Below are positions 1-6,565 of a stretch of 10,424 nucleotides of DNA, in pieces. Source of the DNA: Frankiales bacterium (GTDB lineage Bacteria; Actinomycetota; Actinomycetes; Mycobacteriales; SCTD01); assembly GCA_025464695.1 (NCBI GenBank), contig JAODNQ010000226.1:1-10424 (forward strand). The letters are read 5' to 3'. A model generated the notes under the pieces. It made no database searches and was not told where the DNA came from. It was given only the letters and a program-made list of their open reading frames with translations. Within the stretch, counting starts at the first letter, position 1, and each line of letters begins with the position of its first letter. A program made the translations under genes and the position numbers.

Positions 1-1039
1 CGCGCTCCGCGATCTCCTTGGCGGCCTCCACGTACGCGAGCGCCCCCCGGGAGCCGGGGTCGTACGTGACGACCGACTGGCCGTAGCCCGGGGCCTCCGA
101 CACCCGCACGCTCCGGGGCACCGCCGCGCTGAGCACGAGCGGGCCGAAGTGGCTGCGGACCTGCTCGGCCACCTGGTCGGCGAGCCGGGTCCGGCCGTCG
201 TACATCGTCAGCAGGATCGTCGACACCGCGAGCACCGGGTTCAGGTTCGCCCGGACCAGCTCGACCGTCTTCAGCAGCTGGCCCAGGCCCTCGAGCGCGT
301 AGTACTCGCACTGGATCGGGATGAGCACCTCCTGCGTGGCGGCCATCGCGTTCACCGTCAGCAGCCCGAGAGACGGCGGGCAGTCGACGATCACGTAGTC
401 GAGGTCGGACCCGGGGGCGTCCTCGGCGGTGTACGCCGCGATGGCCCGCTGCAGGCGGTACTCGCGGGCGACCATGCTGACCAGCTCGATCTCCGCGCCG
501 GCGAGGTCGATCGTGGCCGGGACGCACCGCAGGCGAGGGACGCCCGCCGCGGGCTGGACGACGTCGGCGATGCTCGTGCCGTCGACGAGGACGCTGTAGG
601 TGTCGGGCGTGCCGACGTGGTGCTCCACGCCGAGAGCGGTGCTGGCGTTGCCCTGCGGGTCGAGGTCGATGACGAGCACCTCGGCGCCGTGCAGGGCCAG
701 CGCCACCGCGAGGTTGACGGCGCTCGTCGTCTTGCCGACGCCGCCCTTCTGGTTCGCCACCGTGATGACCCGCAGCGCGGCGGGCCTCGGGAACTCCTCG
801 AACCCGCGGCCCGACAGCACCCGGACCGCGGCAGCGGCGGCGGCCGCGATCGGAGTGTCGTCGGTGCCGGACAGGGCCGAGCGGACGGAGCCGGCCATGC
901 CGTCCACGCCGGCGTCGTCGGGCTCCGGCTGGCCGGCGTCAGCCGGGACCGGGACGGGCGCGGGCTCGGGGTCCCCGGGCCAGCCGAGCGGGCTCGGCGG
1001 CGTCGCGGTCGGCGCCTCGGGCCAGCCGAGCCCGGTCAC
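1..1039 (-). CDS. parA: Chromosome-partitioning ATPase ParA (Soj), 3' end cut by the window edge
   Basis: ParA-family deviant Walker ATPase that works with ParB and parS sites to move newly replicated origins apart in the cytoplasm. The visible 346 codons include the deviant Walker A loop KGGVGKTT at residues 98-105, the DLDPQGN motif at 125-131, a Walker B-like YVIVDCPP segment and the SVRVSEAPGYG block near the C-terminus. Only some 10-20 residues should be missing. The GTG at 1039 is chosen because it overlaps the rsmG stop as GTGA and follows a GCGGGGG stretch; an in-frame ATG at 898 lacks a clear ribosome binding site. The GTG gives a proline/alanine-rich N-terminal extension of 97 residues before Walker A, with two LGWP motifs and a run of seven alanines. 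Last visible gene of the minus-strand operon; parB would be expected beyond the edge. Identity is secure; the start is less so. Confidence 0.95.
   Translation of the reverse strand, partial: MTGLGWPEAPTATPPSPLGWPGDPEPAPVPVPADAGQPEPDDAGVDGMAGSVRSALSGTDDTPIAAAAAAAVRVLSGRGFEEFPRPAALRVITVANQKGGVGKTTSAVNLAVALALHGAEVLVIDLDPQGNASTALGVEHHVGTPDTYSVLVDGTSIADVVQPAAGVPRLRCVPATIDLAGAEIELVSMVAREYRLQRAIAAYTAEDAPGSDLDYVIVDCPPSLGLLTVNAMAATQEVLIPIQCEYYALEGLGQLLKTVELVRANLNPVLAVSTILLTMYDGRTRLADQVAEQVRSHFGPLVLSAAVPRSVRVSEAPGYGQSVVTYDPGSRGALAYVEAAKEIAER
976..1031. repeat. 14-bp direct repeat pair in the parA 5' end
   Basis: CGGGCCAGCCGAGC occurs at 976-989 and again at 1018-1031. On the minus strand both copies encode Leu-Gly-Trp-Pro in the N-terminal extension of ParA, in the same frame. 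It looks like an internal duplication in a low-complexity coding region; no regulatory role is evident. Confidence 0.6.
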
Positions 1040-1773
1040 CGGCGCCCCCGCTGGATGTGGCCACGGTGCGCCACCTGCTGCTGCGCCCCCTTGCGCGGCG
1101 CGGACGCGGACGCGGACGCCTCGCCCCGCTCGACGACGACCACGCGGGCAGCGGTGCCCAGCTCCTCCGACCCGACCTGCACGACGGACGCGCCGGTCGA
1201 CCCGGCCTGCTTGAGCGCCGCACCGGCCTGCGCGAGCTCCGACTCGGCCTGCTCGCCCTTGAGCGCGAGCAGCCGCCCGCCGGGAGCGATCAGGGGCAGG
1301 GCCCAGCCGGCCAGCTTGTCGAGCGGCGCCACGGCGCGGGCGGTGACGACGTCGACGAGCACCTTGCCGGCGAGCTCCTCGGCGCGGGCGCGGCGCACGA
1401 CGACCCCGGACAGCCCGAGCGTCTCGACGGCCTCGGTCAGGAACGTCGCCCGGCGCAGCAGCGGCTCGCAGAGCACGACGGTGACGTCGGGGCGGGCCGC
1501 GGCCAGCACGAGGCCGGGCAGGCCGGCGCCGGAGCCGAGGTCGAGCACGGTCTGGCCCGGCTCGACCAGCTCGGACAGCCCCGCGCAGTTGAGGACGTGC
1601 CGCTCCCACAGGCGGGGGGTCTCGCGCGGCCCGAGCAGGCCCCGCTCCACCCCGGCGGTGGCGAGCAGCTCCGCGTAGGCGACGAGCACGGGCAGCCGGT
1701 CGCCGAAGACCTCCGCGGCGGCGTCGGGGACGGGCTGGAGGTCGCTGGGCTCGGGACGGTCGGGGCTGGTCAC
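1036..1773 (-). CDS. rsmG: 16S rRNA (guanine-N7) methyltransferase RsmG (GidB)
   Basis: S-adenosylmethionine-dependent enzyme that methylates N7 of a guanine in the 530 loop of 16S rRNA (G527 in E. coli numbering); loss of the family gives low-level streptomycin resistance. The 245-residue protein carries the RsmG signature LWERHVLN at 55-62, the SAM-binding loop LDLGSGAGLPG at 77-87, the acidic residue after strand 2 (CEP, 102-104), VTARAVAPL at 143-151 and ALKGE at 170-174. The last 30 residues are a basic, low-complexity tail containing an Ala-Ser repeat, beyond the usual fold. Start is GTG at 1773, overlapping the jag stop by 4 nt (GTGA); its own stop overlaps the parA GTG in the same way, so translation of the three genes is probably coupled. 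Confidence 0.95.
   Translation of the reverse strand: MTSPDRPEPSDLQPVPDAAAEVFGDRLPVLVAYAELLATAGVERGLLGPRETPRLWERHVLNCAGLSELVEPGQTVLDLGSGAGLPGLVLAAARPDVTVVLCEPLLRRATFLTEAVETLGLSGVVVRRARAEELAGKVLVDVVTARAVAPLDKLAGWALPLIAPGGRLLALKGEQAESELAQAGAALKQAGSTGASVVQVGSEELGTAARVVVVERGEASASASAPRKGAQQQVAHRGHIQRGRR
1102..1119. repeat. Tandem 6-bp repeat (3 copies) in the rsmG 3' end
   Basis: Three perfect copies of GGACGC in tandem. On the minus strand they encode the Ala-Ser run in the RsmG C-terminal tail. Because the unit is a multiple of three, gain or loss of copies would change tail length without a frameshift. Confidence 0.7.
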
Positions 1774-2276
1774 GCGCCCGGCAGGACGACGACGCGGCGC
1801 TCCGGCTCCACGCCCTCGGACTCGCTGTGCACGCCGTCGACCGCCGCGACCGCGTCGTGCACGACCTTGCGCTCGAACGGCGTCATCGGCGCCAGCCGGG
1901 CGGGCTCGCCGCTGGCCAGGACGGTGGTCGCGGTGCGCGTCCCGATCTCGGTCAGCTCGGCCTTGCGTCCTGCCCGCCAGCCGCCGATGTCGAGCATGAG
2001 GCGGCTGCGGACACCGGTCTGCTGCACCACGGCCAGCCGGGTGAGCTCCTGCAGCGCCTCCAGGACGGTGCCGCCCGGGCCCACGAGCGCGTCGAGGCCC
2101 TCGCCGACGATGGCGACGACGGCCCGCTCGCCCTCGACGTCCATGTCGATGTCGCCGTCGACGTCGGCGATGTCGAGCAGGCGCTCGAGGTAGTCGCCGG
2201 CGATGTCGCCCTCCTGGACGAGGAGGTCCTCACCGGAGGGAGCGGGAGCGCTGGGAGCCGTGCTGTCGGTGCTCAC
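1770..2276 (-). CDS. jag: KH-R3H RNA-binding protein Jag/KhpB (SpoIIIJ-associated)
   Basis: Single-stranded nucleic-acid-binding protein, in other Gram-positive bacteria (KhpB/EloR) linked to cell elongation and RNA binding with KhpA. The 168-residue product has an acidic N-terminus, a KH-type domain at about 28-105 with the GPGG loop at 66-69, and an R3H domain at about 106-165 in which R136 and H140 give the R-x3-H motif. LDIGGWRAGRKAEL (95-108) and ARLAPMTPFERKVVHDAV (127-144) are typical of the family. The N-terminal Jag_N domain seen in Firmicutes is absent, as usual for actinobacteria. GTG start at 2276 follows a GAAAGG site. It sits 43 nt downstream of yidC, its usual partner, and overlaps rsmG by 4 nt. 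Confidence 0.92.
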   Translation of the reverse strand: MSTDSTAPSAPAPSGEDLLVQEGDIAGDYLERLLDIADVDGDIDMDVEGERAVVAIVGEGLDALVGPGGTVLEALQELTRLAVVQQTGVRSRLMLDIGGWRAGRKAELTEIGTRTATTVLASGEPARLAPMTPFERKVVHDAVAAVDGVHSESEGVEPERRVVVLPGA

Positions 2277-2319
2277 GTGGGGCCTTTCGAGTGGTACGGG
2301 TGGGGAGCTGGAGGGACGG

Positions 2320-3288
2320 TCAGCGCCGTCCGCCGCGCGGCTTCTTCTTGTTCTTGCGGCTGCCGGCGGCCTTGCCCGAGGGGCCCGCCACGGGGCGGGG
2401 CGGGGCGTCGGCGATCGCGACGCTGCCGGCGCCGGCGTCCGCGGTGCTCCCGACGGCGGAGGTGCCCTTGGCGAGGTCGACGCCCTTGCTCTTCGTCGGT
2501 GACGACGAGGCGCCGGGGACGACGGGCGGCATCCGCTTGATGACCCAGGCCTGCTGCCCCATGGACCAGAGGTTCGTGGTGAGCCAGTAGAGGAGGACGC
2601 CGATCGGGAAGAAGACGCCCGAGACGGCGAAGGAGAGCGGCAGGACGTACAGCATGATCTTCTGCACCATGACCTGCTGCGGGTCGGTGACCGTCCCGGC
2701 CCGCGCCATCATCTGCTTCTGCGTGTAGAAGGTCGACGCGCCCATCGCGACGACCATCAGGGCGGCGACGACCCGCACGACGACGGCCCGGGCGTCGAGG
2801 TCCTCGAGCAGCGAGGCGGGGCTGTTGAACGCTGCGCTGATGGGGGCGCCGAAGATCTTGGCCTTGCCGCCCTCCTCGAGCAGGCGCTCGGAGAGGTGGT
2901 ACTTGGCCTCCGCGCCCGGCTTGAACTCGCGCATCACCTTGAACAGCGCGAAGAACACCGGCAGCTGCAGGACCAGCGGGAGGCAGCCCGAGATCGGGTT
3001 GGCGCCGTGGTCCTTGTACAGCTTCATCATCTCGGTGTTGAGCGTCTCGCGGTCGCCCTTGTGGAGCTTCTGCAGCTCCTTCACCTTCGGCGCGATCTCC
3101 TGCATGCGCCGCTGCGACTTGATCTGCTTCACGAACAGCGGGAACAGCAGCAGGCGCACCGTCATCGTCAGCAGGACGATCGACAGCCCCCACGCCAGCC
3201 CGCTGCCGGACGGCAGGCCGGCGTTGGTGAGCAGGCTGTGGATGGTCCGCAGCACCAGGCCCACCGGTCCAGCGAGGACGTCGAACAC
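2320..3288 (-). CDS. yidC: Membrane protein insertase YidC (Oxa1 family)
   Basis: Inner-membrane insertase that places Sec-dependent and Sec-independent proteins into the cytoplasmic membrane. The 322-residue protein has the five-segment core: TM1 at about 28-52 with the conserved groove arginine R45, a charged cytoplasmic hairpin at 54-98, TM2 at about 100-120, TM3 at 168-188, and TM4/TM5 between 208 and 250 ending in LLYWLTTNLWSMGQQAWV. The C-terminal tail from about 255 is hydrophilic and ends in a lysine/arginine-rich stretch, as expected for ribosome contact. It has no lipoprotein cysteine or large periplasmic domain, the Gram-positive form. GTG start at 3288 is preceded by GGAGG (3295-3299) with 6-nt spacing, and lies 2 nt after the yidD stop. 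Confidence 0.96.
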   Translation of the reverse strand: MFDVLAGPVGLVLRTIHSLLTNAGLPSGSGLAWGLSIVLLTMTVRLLLFPLFVKQIKSQRRMQEIAPKVKELQKLHKGDRETLNTEMMKLYKDHGANPISGCLPLVLQLPVFFALFKVMREFKPGAEAKYHLSERLLEEGGKAKIFGAPISAAFNSPASLLEDLDARAVVVRVVAALMVVAMGASTFYTQKQMMARAGTVTDPQQVMVQKIMLYVLPLSFAVSGVFFPIGVLLYWLTTNLWSMGQQAWVIKRMPPVVPGASSSPTKSKGVDLAKGTSAVGSTADAGAGSVAIADAPPRPVAGPSGKAAGSRKNKKKPRGGRR

Positions 3289-3290
3289 AG

Positions 3291-3656
3291 TCAGCCTCCA
3301 GGGCCGGGTCGAGGTGCGGTGCAGGGGTCAGGGCGGAGTGCGGGGGAGCGCGCCCCACCATGGTCGCCGACGGCGGCGGCGGACGGGAGGTCGGGCGGGC
3401 AGCTCGACCGGCGCGGAGGGACCGGGTCGTGCCCCCCGGGGTGGAACGGGTGGCAGCGCAGCACGCGTCGGACGGCGAGCCAGCTGCCGCGTCCGGCGCC
3501 GTACACCTGCAGAGCCTCCGCCGCGTACGCGCTGCAACTGGGGGCGAACCGGCAGCGCGGCCCGAGCAGCGGGGAGACCCCCCGGCGGTACGCGGTGACC
3601 AGCAGGAGGAGCAGCCGGGCGACCACGCCGGGCCGCGTGCCGGTGTCCGCGCTCAC
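3291..3656 (-). CDS. yidD: Membrane protein insertion efficiency factor YidD
   Basis: Small membrane-associated protein of the YidD (DUF37) family that assists YidC-dependent insertion. The family core is residues about 22-80: [10 protein letters not shown], then [15 protein letters not shown] with C35 and C41, and [18 protein letters not shown] with C68. The N-terminal leucine-rich stretch (13-22) fits the membrane-surface amphipathic helix of the family. The 121-residue length exceeds the usual 70-90 because of a 40-residue proline/alanine-rich tail with no recognisable motif. GTG start at 3656 overlaps the rnpA stop as GTGA; its last codons contain the ribosome binding site of yidC, so the two insertion genes are closely linked. 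Confidence 0.94.
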   Translation of the reverse strand: MSADTGTRPGVVARLLLLLVTAYRRGVSPLLGPRCRFAPSCSAYAAEALQVYGAGRGSWLAVRRVLRCHPFHPGGHDPVPPRRSSCPPDLPSAAAVGDHGGARSPALRPDPCTAPRPGPGG

Positions 3657-4012
3657 GCCCGTCCTCCCGCGCGCACGGCCCGGGCCAGTGCGGCGTCGAG
3701 GTCGCGTCCGAGGGCGGCGCTGTCGGCCGAGGCGGCCGGCGGGGCCGCCCGCACCACGACGCGCGTGCCGTCCGGCAGGGCGGGCAGGCGGTCGCGCAGC
3801 AGGTGCCGCAGCCGCCGGCTGACCCGGCTGCGGACCACCGAGCCGCCCACCGCCTTGCTGACGACGAGCCCCGCGCGAGCGGGGACGTCCGTCGGCTCGT
3901 CCGGCGGGGGGACCAGGTGCACCGTCAGCAACGGGCGCCCGGCACGCCGGCCGCGCCGCACGACCTCGGTGAAGTCGGTGCGACGGACGAGCCGGCGCTC
4001 CGGCGGCAGCAC
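3653..4012 (-). CDS. rnpA: Ribonuclease P protein component RnpA
   Basis: Protein subunit of RNase P, which helps the catalytic RNA remove 5' leaders from tRNA precursors. The 119-residue product begins [20 protein letters not shown], the usual RnpA opening, and carries the RNR-type motif at 57-70 ([14 protein letters not shown]), where the family usually has an Asn or Gly-Asn before VVR and RNRVKR. The GTG at 4012 is chosen because the family N-terminus starts there and GGAGGG (4016-4021) lies just upstream, with short spacing of 3-4 nt. The frame stays open upstream into rpmH, but that extension has no family support. It is separated from rpmH by about 80 nt and overlaps yidD by 4 nt. Confidence 0.94.
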   Translation of the reverse strand: MLPPERRLVRRTDFTEVVRRGRRAGRPLLTVHLVPPPDEPTDVPARAGLVVSKAVGGSVVRSRVSRRLRHLLRDRLPALPDGTRVVVRAAPPAASADSAALGRDLDAALARAVRAGGRA

Positions 4013-4030
4013 GGGCCCTCCAGGACGGGA

Positions 4031-4049
4031 GTCCGGCGGCGTGCCGGAC
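4031..4049 (-). promoter_or_regulatory. Hairpin in the rpmH-rnpA spacer
   Basis: A perfect 7-bp inverted repeat, GTCCGGC/GCCGGAC, with a 5-nt loop lies between the rpmH stop and the rnpA ribosome binding site. There is no T-run, so it is not a textbook intrinsic terminator. It could act as a processing site, 3'-end stabiliser or partial terminator that lets rpmH be expressed far above rnpA. Function is inferred from position only. Confidence 0.4.
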
Positions 4050-4091
4050 AGGTGTGCGGACGGGCCGGTCAGACCAGGACGGGGCCGAGAC

Positions 4092-4229
4092 TCAGGCCGA
4101 GAGCTCCTCGCGGCCCTTGCGGCGACGCGCCGCGAGGATGGCGCGGCCCGCACGGGTGCGCATGCGCAGCCGGAAGCCGTGCGTCTTGGCGCGGCGGCGG
4201 TTGTTCGGCTGGAAGGTGCGCTTGCTCAC
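4092..4229 (-). CDS. rpmH: 50S ribosomal protein L34
   Basis: Small, very basic protein of the large ribosomal subunit. The 45-residue product, read directly from the sequence, opens with [19 protein letters not shown] and continues with [18 protein letters not shown], a full match to the L34 family; the actinobacterial form is 45 residues long. It starts with GTG at 4229 with a GGAG element about 9 nt upstream and ends with TGA at 4092. It is the first gene of the leftward operon, with a strong promoter candidate about 100 nt upstream, and faces dnaA, the conserved bacterial arrangement. Confidence 0.97.
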   Translation of the reverse strand: MSKRTFQPNNRRRAKTHGFRLRMRTRAGRAILAARRRKGREELSA

Positions 4230-4329
4230 GGCGGGGACTCCACGGGTGGGGGCTGACGAACGGTCTGCTCAGTCCTGCGGTTCCAGGGTCTGAGGTCGGG
4301 CAGCGCGCCACGGGAGGCACGACCGCCAT

Positions 4330-4358
4330 ACGGTACGGGGGCTGCGGGAGGGGGTCAA
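4330..4358 (-). promoter_or_regulatory. Promoter candidate for the rpmH-parA operon
   Basis: On the minus strand, TTGACC (4353-4358) and TACCGT (4330-4335) are separated by exactly 17 nt. This is a good match to a primary-sigma promoter (TTGAC- and TA---T). Transcription would start near 4323, giving a leader of about 90 nt before rpmH. Confidence 0.65.
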
Positions 4359-4399
4359 ACAGGCGCCCCGGAGCGGCTCCCTCGGTCTGCCCCGAGTCC

Positions 4400-4429
4400 T
4401 TGCCGTCGACTGCTGCCTGCTGTTAGCGT
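4400..4429 (+). promoter_or_regulatory. Promoter candidate for dnaA
   Basis: TTGCCG (4400-4405) and TAGCGT (4424-4429) are separated by 18 nt and match actinobacterial primary-sigma promoters loosely. Transcription would start near 4436, giving a leader of roughly 240 nt that includes the three DnaA-box-like sites at 4593-4625. It is back to back with the rpmH promoter, with about 40 nt between the two -35 elements. Confidence 0.5.
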
Positions 4430-4592
4430 CCTGCCGCCGGTCGGACCTGCTCGTCGACCCCGGGAGAGTGCCGGGACGGGGGTCGGTGTCCTGCACCGGC
4501 AGGGCCCTGTCCGTGTCCGCTCCCGGCTCCGGCCGGGCCTGCCGACGTCGGGCGCTCTCCCGACGGTCCGCCCGCCAGCACGGCACACTCCT

Positions 4593-4625
4593 CTCTCCAC
4601 AGGTTGTGGACACAGGTGTGGACGA
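4593..4625. promoter_or_regulatory. Cluster of three DnaA-box-like sites in the dnaA leader
   Basis: Compared with the actinobacterial box TTGTCCACA, the sites are CTCTCCACA at 4593-4601 (plus, 7 of 9), TGTGGACAC at 4605-4613 (minus, 8 of 9) and TGTGGACGA at 4617-4625 (minus, 8 of 9). The first two face each other and form the inverted repeat CCACA-ggt-TGTGG. They lie about 50-80 nt before the dnaA start codon and downstream of the proposed promoter, so DnaA bound here could repress its own transcription. The rest of the 4230-4674 spacer, beyond the two promoters, shows nothing I can name. Confidence 0.65.
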
Positions 4626-4674
4626 CCGGACGGCGGGCCGCGCCGACGGAGACGACGAGAGCCCGAGGACCCGC

Positions 4675-6219
4675 GTGACCGACCTCCCGCCCCCGCCCGG
4701 CGAGCACGGCGACGGCGCCTCCGGGCCCGCGCCGCTGGCGCCGCCGTCGCTCGAGCAGCTGTGGCAGACCACGGTCGAGGCGCTCGGCGACGGCACCCTC
4801 TCCCCCCAGCACCGGGCCTGGGTCGGACTGACCCGCCCGCTCGGGCTGGTCGAGGACACGGTGCTGCTGGCCGCGCCGAACGAGTTCGCCAAGGACGTCC
4901 TCGACAGCCGGCTGCGCCCCGTCATCGCCGCGGCGCTGTCGGCGGCGTACGGCAGGACCGTCCAGGTGGCCGTCACGGTGCAGCCGGCGGCCGACAGCAG
5001 CGACGAGGACCGGCGGCCCGGGCCGGACAGCGACGGCGCCGGTCGCACCGAGCCGGTCCGGCAGGTCGTGGAGCCCCTCGACGACGAGGACGAGCGGCCG
5101 CTGGCGCCGGTGCGGGCTCTGCCGGGCACCGGCCGCGACCGCCCGTCGGACGCGTTCGGGGGCGACCGCGGCGAGCCGGGCGAGCCGGCCCGGCTGAACC
5201 CGAAGTACACCTTCGAGACGTTCGTCATCGGGGCGAGCAACCGCTTCGCGCACGCGGCGTCCGTCGCGGTGGCCGAGGCGCCCGCCAAGGCCTACAACCC
5301 GCTGTTCGTCTACGGCGAGAGCGGCCTCGGCAAGACCCACCTGCTGCACGCCGTCGGGCACTACGCGCAGAACCTCTTCACGGGGGCGCGGGTCCGGTAC
5401 GTGAACTCCGAGGAGTTCACCAATGACTTCATCAACAGCCTGCGCGACGACAAGGCGCAGGCGTTCCAGCGCCGGTACCGCGACGTCGACGTCCTCCTGG
5501 TGGACGACATCCAGTTCCTCGAGGGCAAGGAGCGGACCCAGGAGGAGTTCTTCCACACCTTCAACACCCTCCACAACGCGAGCAAGCAGATCGTCATCAG
5601 CTCCGACCGGCCCCCCAAGCAGCTGTCGACGCTGGAGGACCGGCTGCGGACCCGCTTCGAGTGGGGCCTGATCACCGACGTCCAGCCGCCCGACCTCGAG
5701 ACCCGCATCGCGATCCTGCGCAAGAAGGCCGCTCAGGACCGCCTCGCGGCACCGCCGGACGTCCTCGAGTTCATCGCCAGCAAGATCTCGAGCAACATCC
5801 GAGAGCTCGAGGGCGCGCTCATCCGGGTCACCGCCTTCGCGTCGCTGAACCGGCAGCCGGTCGACCTGTCGCTGGCCGAGATCGTGCTGAAGGACCTCAT
5901 CCCCGCCGAGGGCGGCCCGGAGATCACCGGCGCCACGATCATGGCGGCGACGGCCGACTACTTCGGCCTGACCATGGAGGACATCTGCGGCTCGTCGCGC
6001 AGTCGCGTGCTCGTCAACGCCCGCCAGATCGCCATGTACCTCTGCCGCGAGCTGACCGACCTGTCGCTGCCCAAGATCGGGCAGATGTTCGGCGGCCGTG
6101 ACCACACCACGGTGATCCACGCGGACCGCAAGATCCGCGGGCAGATGGCGGAGCGCCGCGCCACGTTCAACCAGGTGGCCGAGCTGACCAACCGCATCAA
6201 GACGAGGTCGAGGGTCTGA
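4675..6219 (+). CDS. dnaA: Chromosomal replication initiator protein DnaA
   Basis: AAA+ ATPase that binds DnaA boxes at oriC, melts the origin and loads the replicative helicase. The 514-residue protein shows all four domains: domain I (about 23-95, starting [14 protein letters not shown]), an acidic, proline-rich domain II linker (about 100-172), AAA+ domain III from [22 protein letters not shown] at 174, with Walker A GESGLGKT at 214-221, Walker B VDDIQF at 276-281 and sensor 1 ISSDRPP, and DNA-binding domain IV with the signature [15 protein letters not shown] at 473-487. The GTG at 4675 is preferred: GAGGA sits 5 nt upstream and VTDLPPP is a plausible N-terminus. The frame is open back to 4468, but that stretch covers the DnaA-box cluster and resembles no DnaA. 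Transcribed away from rpmH; dnaN follows after the origin spacer. Confidence 0.97.
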   Translation: MTDLPPPPGEHGDGASGPAPLAPPSLEQLWQTTVEALGDGTLSPQHRAWVGLTRPLGLVEDTVLLAAPNEFAKDVLDSRLRPVIAAALSAAYGRTVQVAVTVQPAADSSDEDRRPGPDSDGAGRTEPVRQVVEPLDDEDERPLAPVRALPGTGRDRPSDAFGGDRGEPGEPARLNPKYTFETFVIGASNRFAHAASVAVAEAPAKAYNPLFVYGESGLGKTHLLHAVGHYAQNLFTGARVRYVNSEEFTNDFINSLRDDKAQAFQRRYRDVDVLLVDDIQFLEGKERTQEEFFHTFNTLHNASKQIVISSDRPPKQLSTLEDRLRTRFEWGLITDVQPPDLETRIAILRKKAAQDRLAAPPDVLEFIASKISSNIRELEGALIRVTAFASLNRQPVDLSLAEIVLKDLIPAEGGPEITGATIMAATADYFGLTMEDICGSSRSRVLVNARQIAMYLCRELTDLSLPKIGQMFGGRDHTTVIHADRKIRGQMAERRATFNQVAELTNRIKTRSRV

Positions 6220-6288
6220 TGTCGCGCACGAGGTTCCTCACAGGCTGGGGACACACCTGTGGAAAGACGTGGACGAAGGCGGCTCGAC

Positions 6289-6326
6289 CCGTGGACGACG
6301 CCGGACGGCCTCCTCGTCGTCCACGG
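6289..6326. repeat. 12-bp perfect inverted repeat built from two DnaA-box-like sites
   Basis: CCGTGGACGACG (6289-6300) and CGTCGTCCACGG (6315-6326) are exact reverse complements around a 14-nt spacer. Each arm contains one DnaA-box-like core (6290-6298 and 6317-6325), so the two boxes face each other. It may place two DnaA molecules head to head, or form a cruciform. Confidence 0.75.
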
Positions 6327-6420
6327 CCGTCCACCGGCCACGGGGGTGGGCGTCCACATCGGCCCCACACGCCGACACGCCGTCTGACCTGCGACGACAC
6401 CCCGTGGTCCACAGGTCGGC

Positions 6421-6480
6421 AGGCACCTACGACGCCTACGACACTCCTTCCCCTCGAGAACCACAAGGACGAGTACGGGA
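6421..6480. other. Candidate DNA unwinding element with a 9-bp tandem repeat
   Basis: This stretch is about 60% GC by direct count, well below its surroundings, and has no TCCAC core. It is flanked by facing DnaA-box-like sites at 6405-6413 (plus) and 6491-6499 (minus). It contains CCTACGAC twice with a 9-nt period (6426-6433 and 6435-6442). Low GC beside DnaA boxes is the usual sign of an unwinding region, but no canonical DnaA-trio was recognised. Confidence 0.4.
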
Positions 6481-6565
6481 GCGCCCGACCTGTGGACCTC
6501 CCGCTCTGGCAGGCTCACGGACCCGCAGACACGACACCCGCACGGACGACGAACAGGACTGCCGC

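Larger units (their letters stand above)
6220..6565. other. oriC: Probable chromosomal origin oriC (dnaA-dnaN spacer)
   Basis: This 346-nt gene-free spacer holds eight sites with a TCCAC core on either strand. On the minus strand: 6258-6266, 6269-6277, 6290-6298 and 6491-6499. On the plus strand: 6317-6325, 6327-6335, 6350-6358 and 6405-6413. The best is TGGTCCACA at 6405-6413 (8 of 9 to TTGTCCACA); most others score 7 of 9, and 6327-6335 is 6 of 9. Clusters of degenerate boxes here are the established form of actinobacterial oriC (Streptomyces, Mycobacterium). Genes on both sides are transcribed away from it, as expected around an origin. Between the boxes at 6405 and 6491 lies a lower-GC stretch that may be the unwinding element. 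I see no convincing dnaN promoter inside. Confidence 0.88.

Noticed and set aside
149..1678. A 509-codon plus-strand open frame over parA and rsmG.
   Set aside because: Antisense shadow of two genes with clear family motifs on the minus strand.
2269..2284. CACGTG at the jag start as the core of a parS site.
   Set aside because: Flanks do not match the TTTC/GAAA arms of TGTTTCACGTGAAACA. CACGTG at 9571-9576 and the one near 8871 fail in the same way, so no parS is reported.
4013..4153. In-frame upstream extension of rnpA into rpmH, resembling the overlapping rpmH/rnpA arrangement of Thermus.
   Set aside because: The RnpA family N-terminus begins at 4012, a GGAGGG site sits just before it, and open frames are common by chance at this GC content.
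4468..4674. Upstream extension of the dnaA frame by 69 codons.
   Set aside because: It covers the DnaA-box cluster, has no resemblance to DnaA domain I, and the GTG at 4675 has its own ribosome binding site.
4423..6120. A 565-codon open frame antisense to dnaA.
   Set aside because: Shadow of dnaA codon bias; no family motif and no ribosome binding site.
6234..6242. TTCCTCACA just after dnaA as another DnaA box.
   Set aside because: Only 6 of 9 matches and the TCCAC core is broken.
6269..6565. Upstream extension of the dnaN frame by 99 codons through the origin spacer.
   Set aside because: The clamp N-terminus starts at the ATG at 6566; the upstream translation is low complexity and overlaps DnaA boxes.
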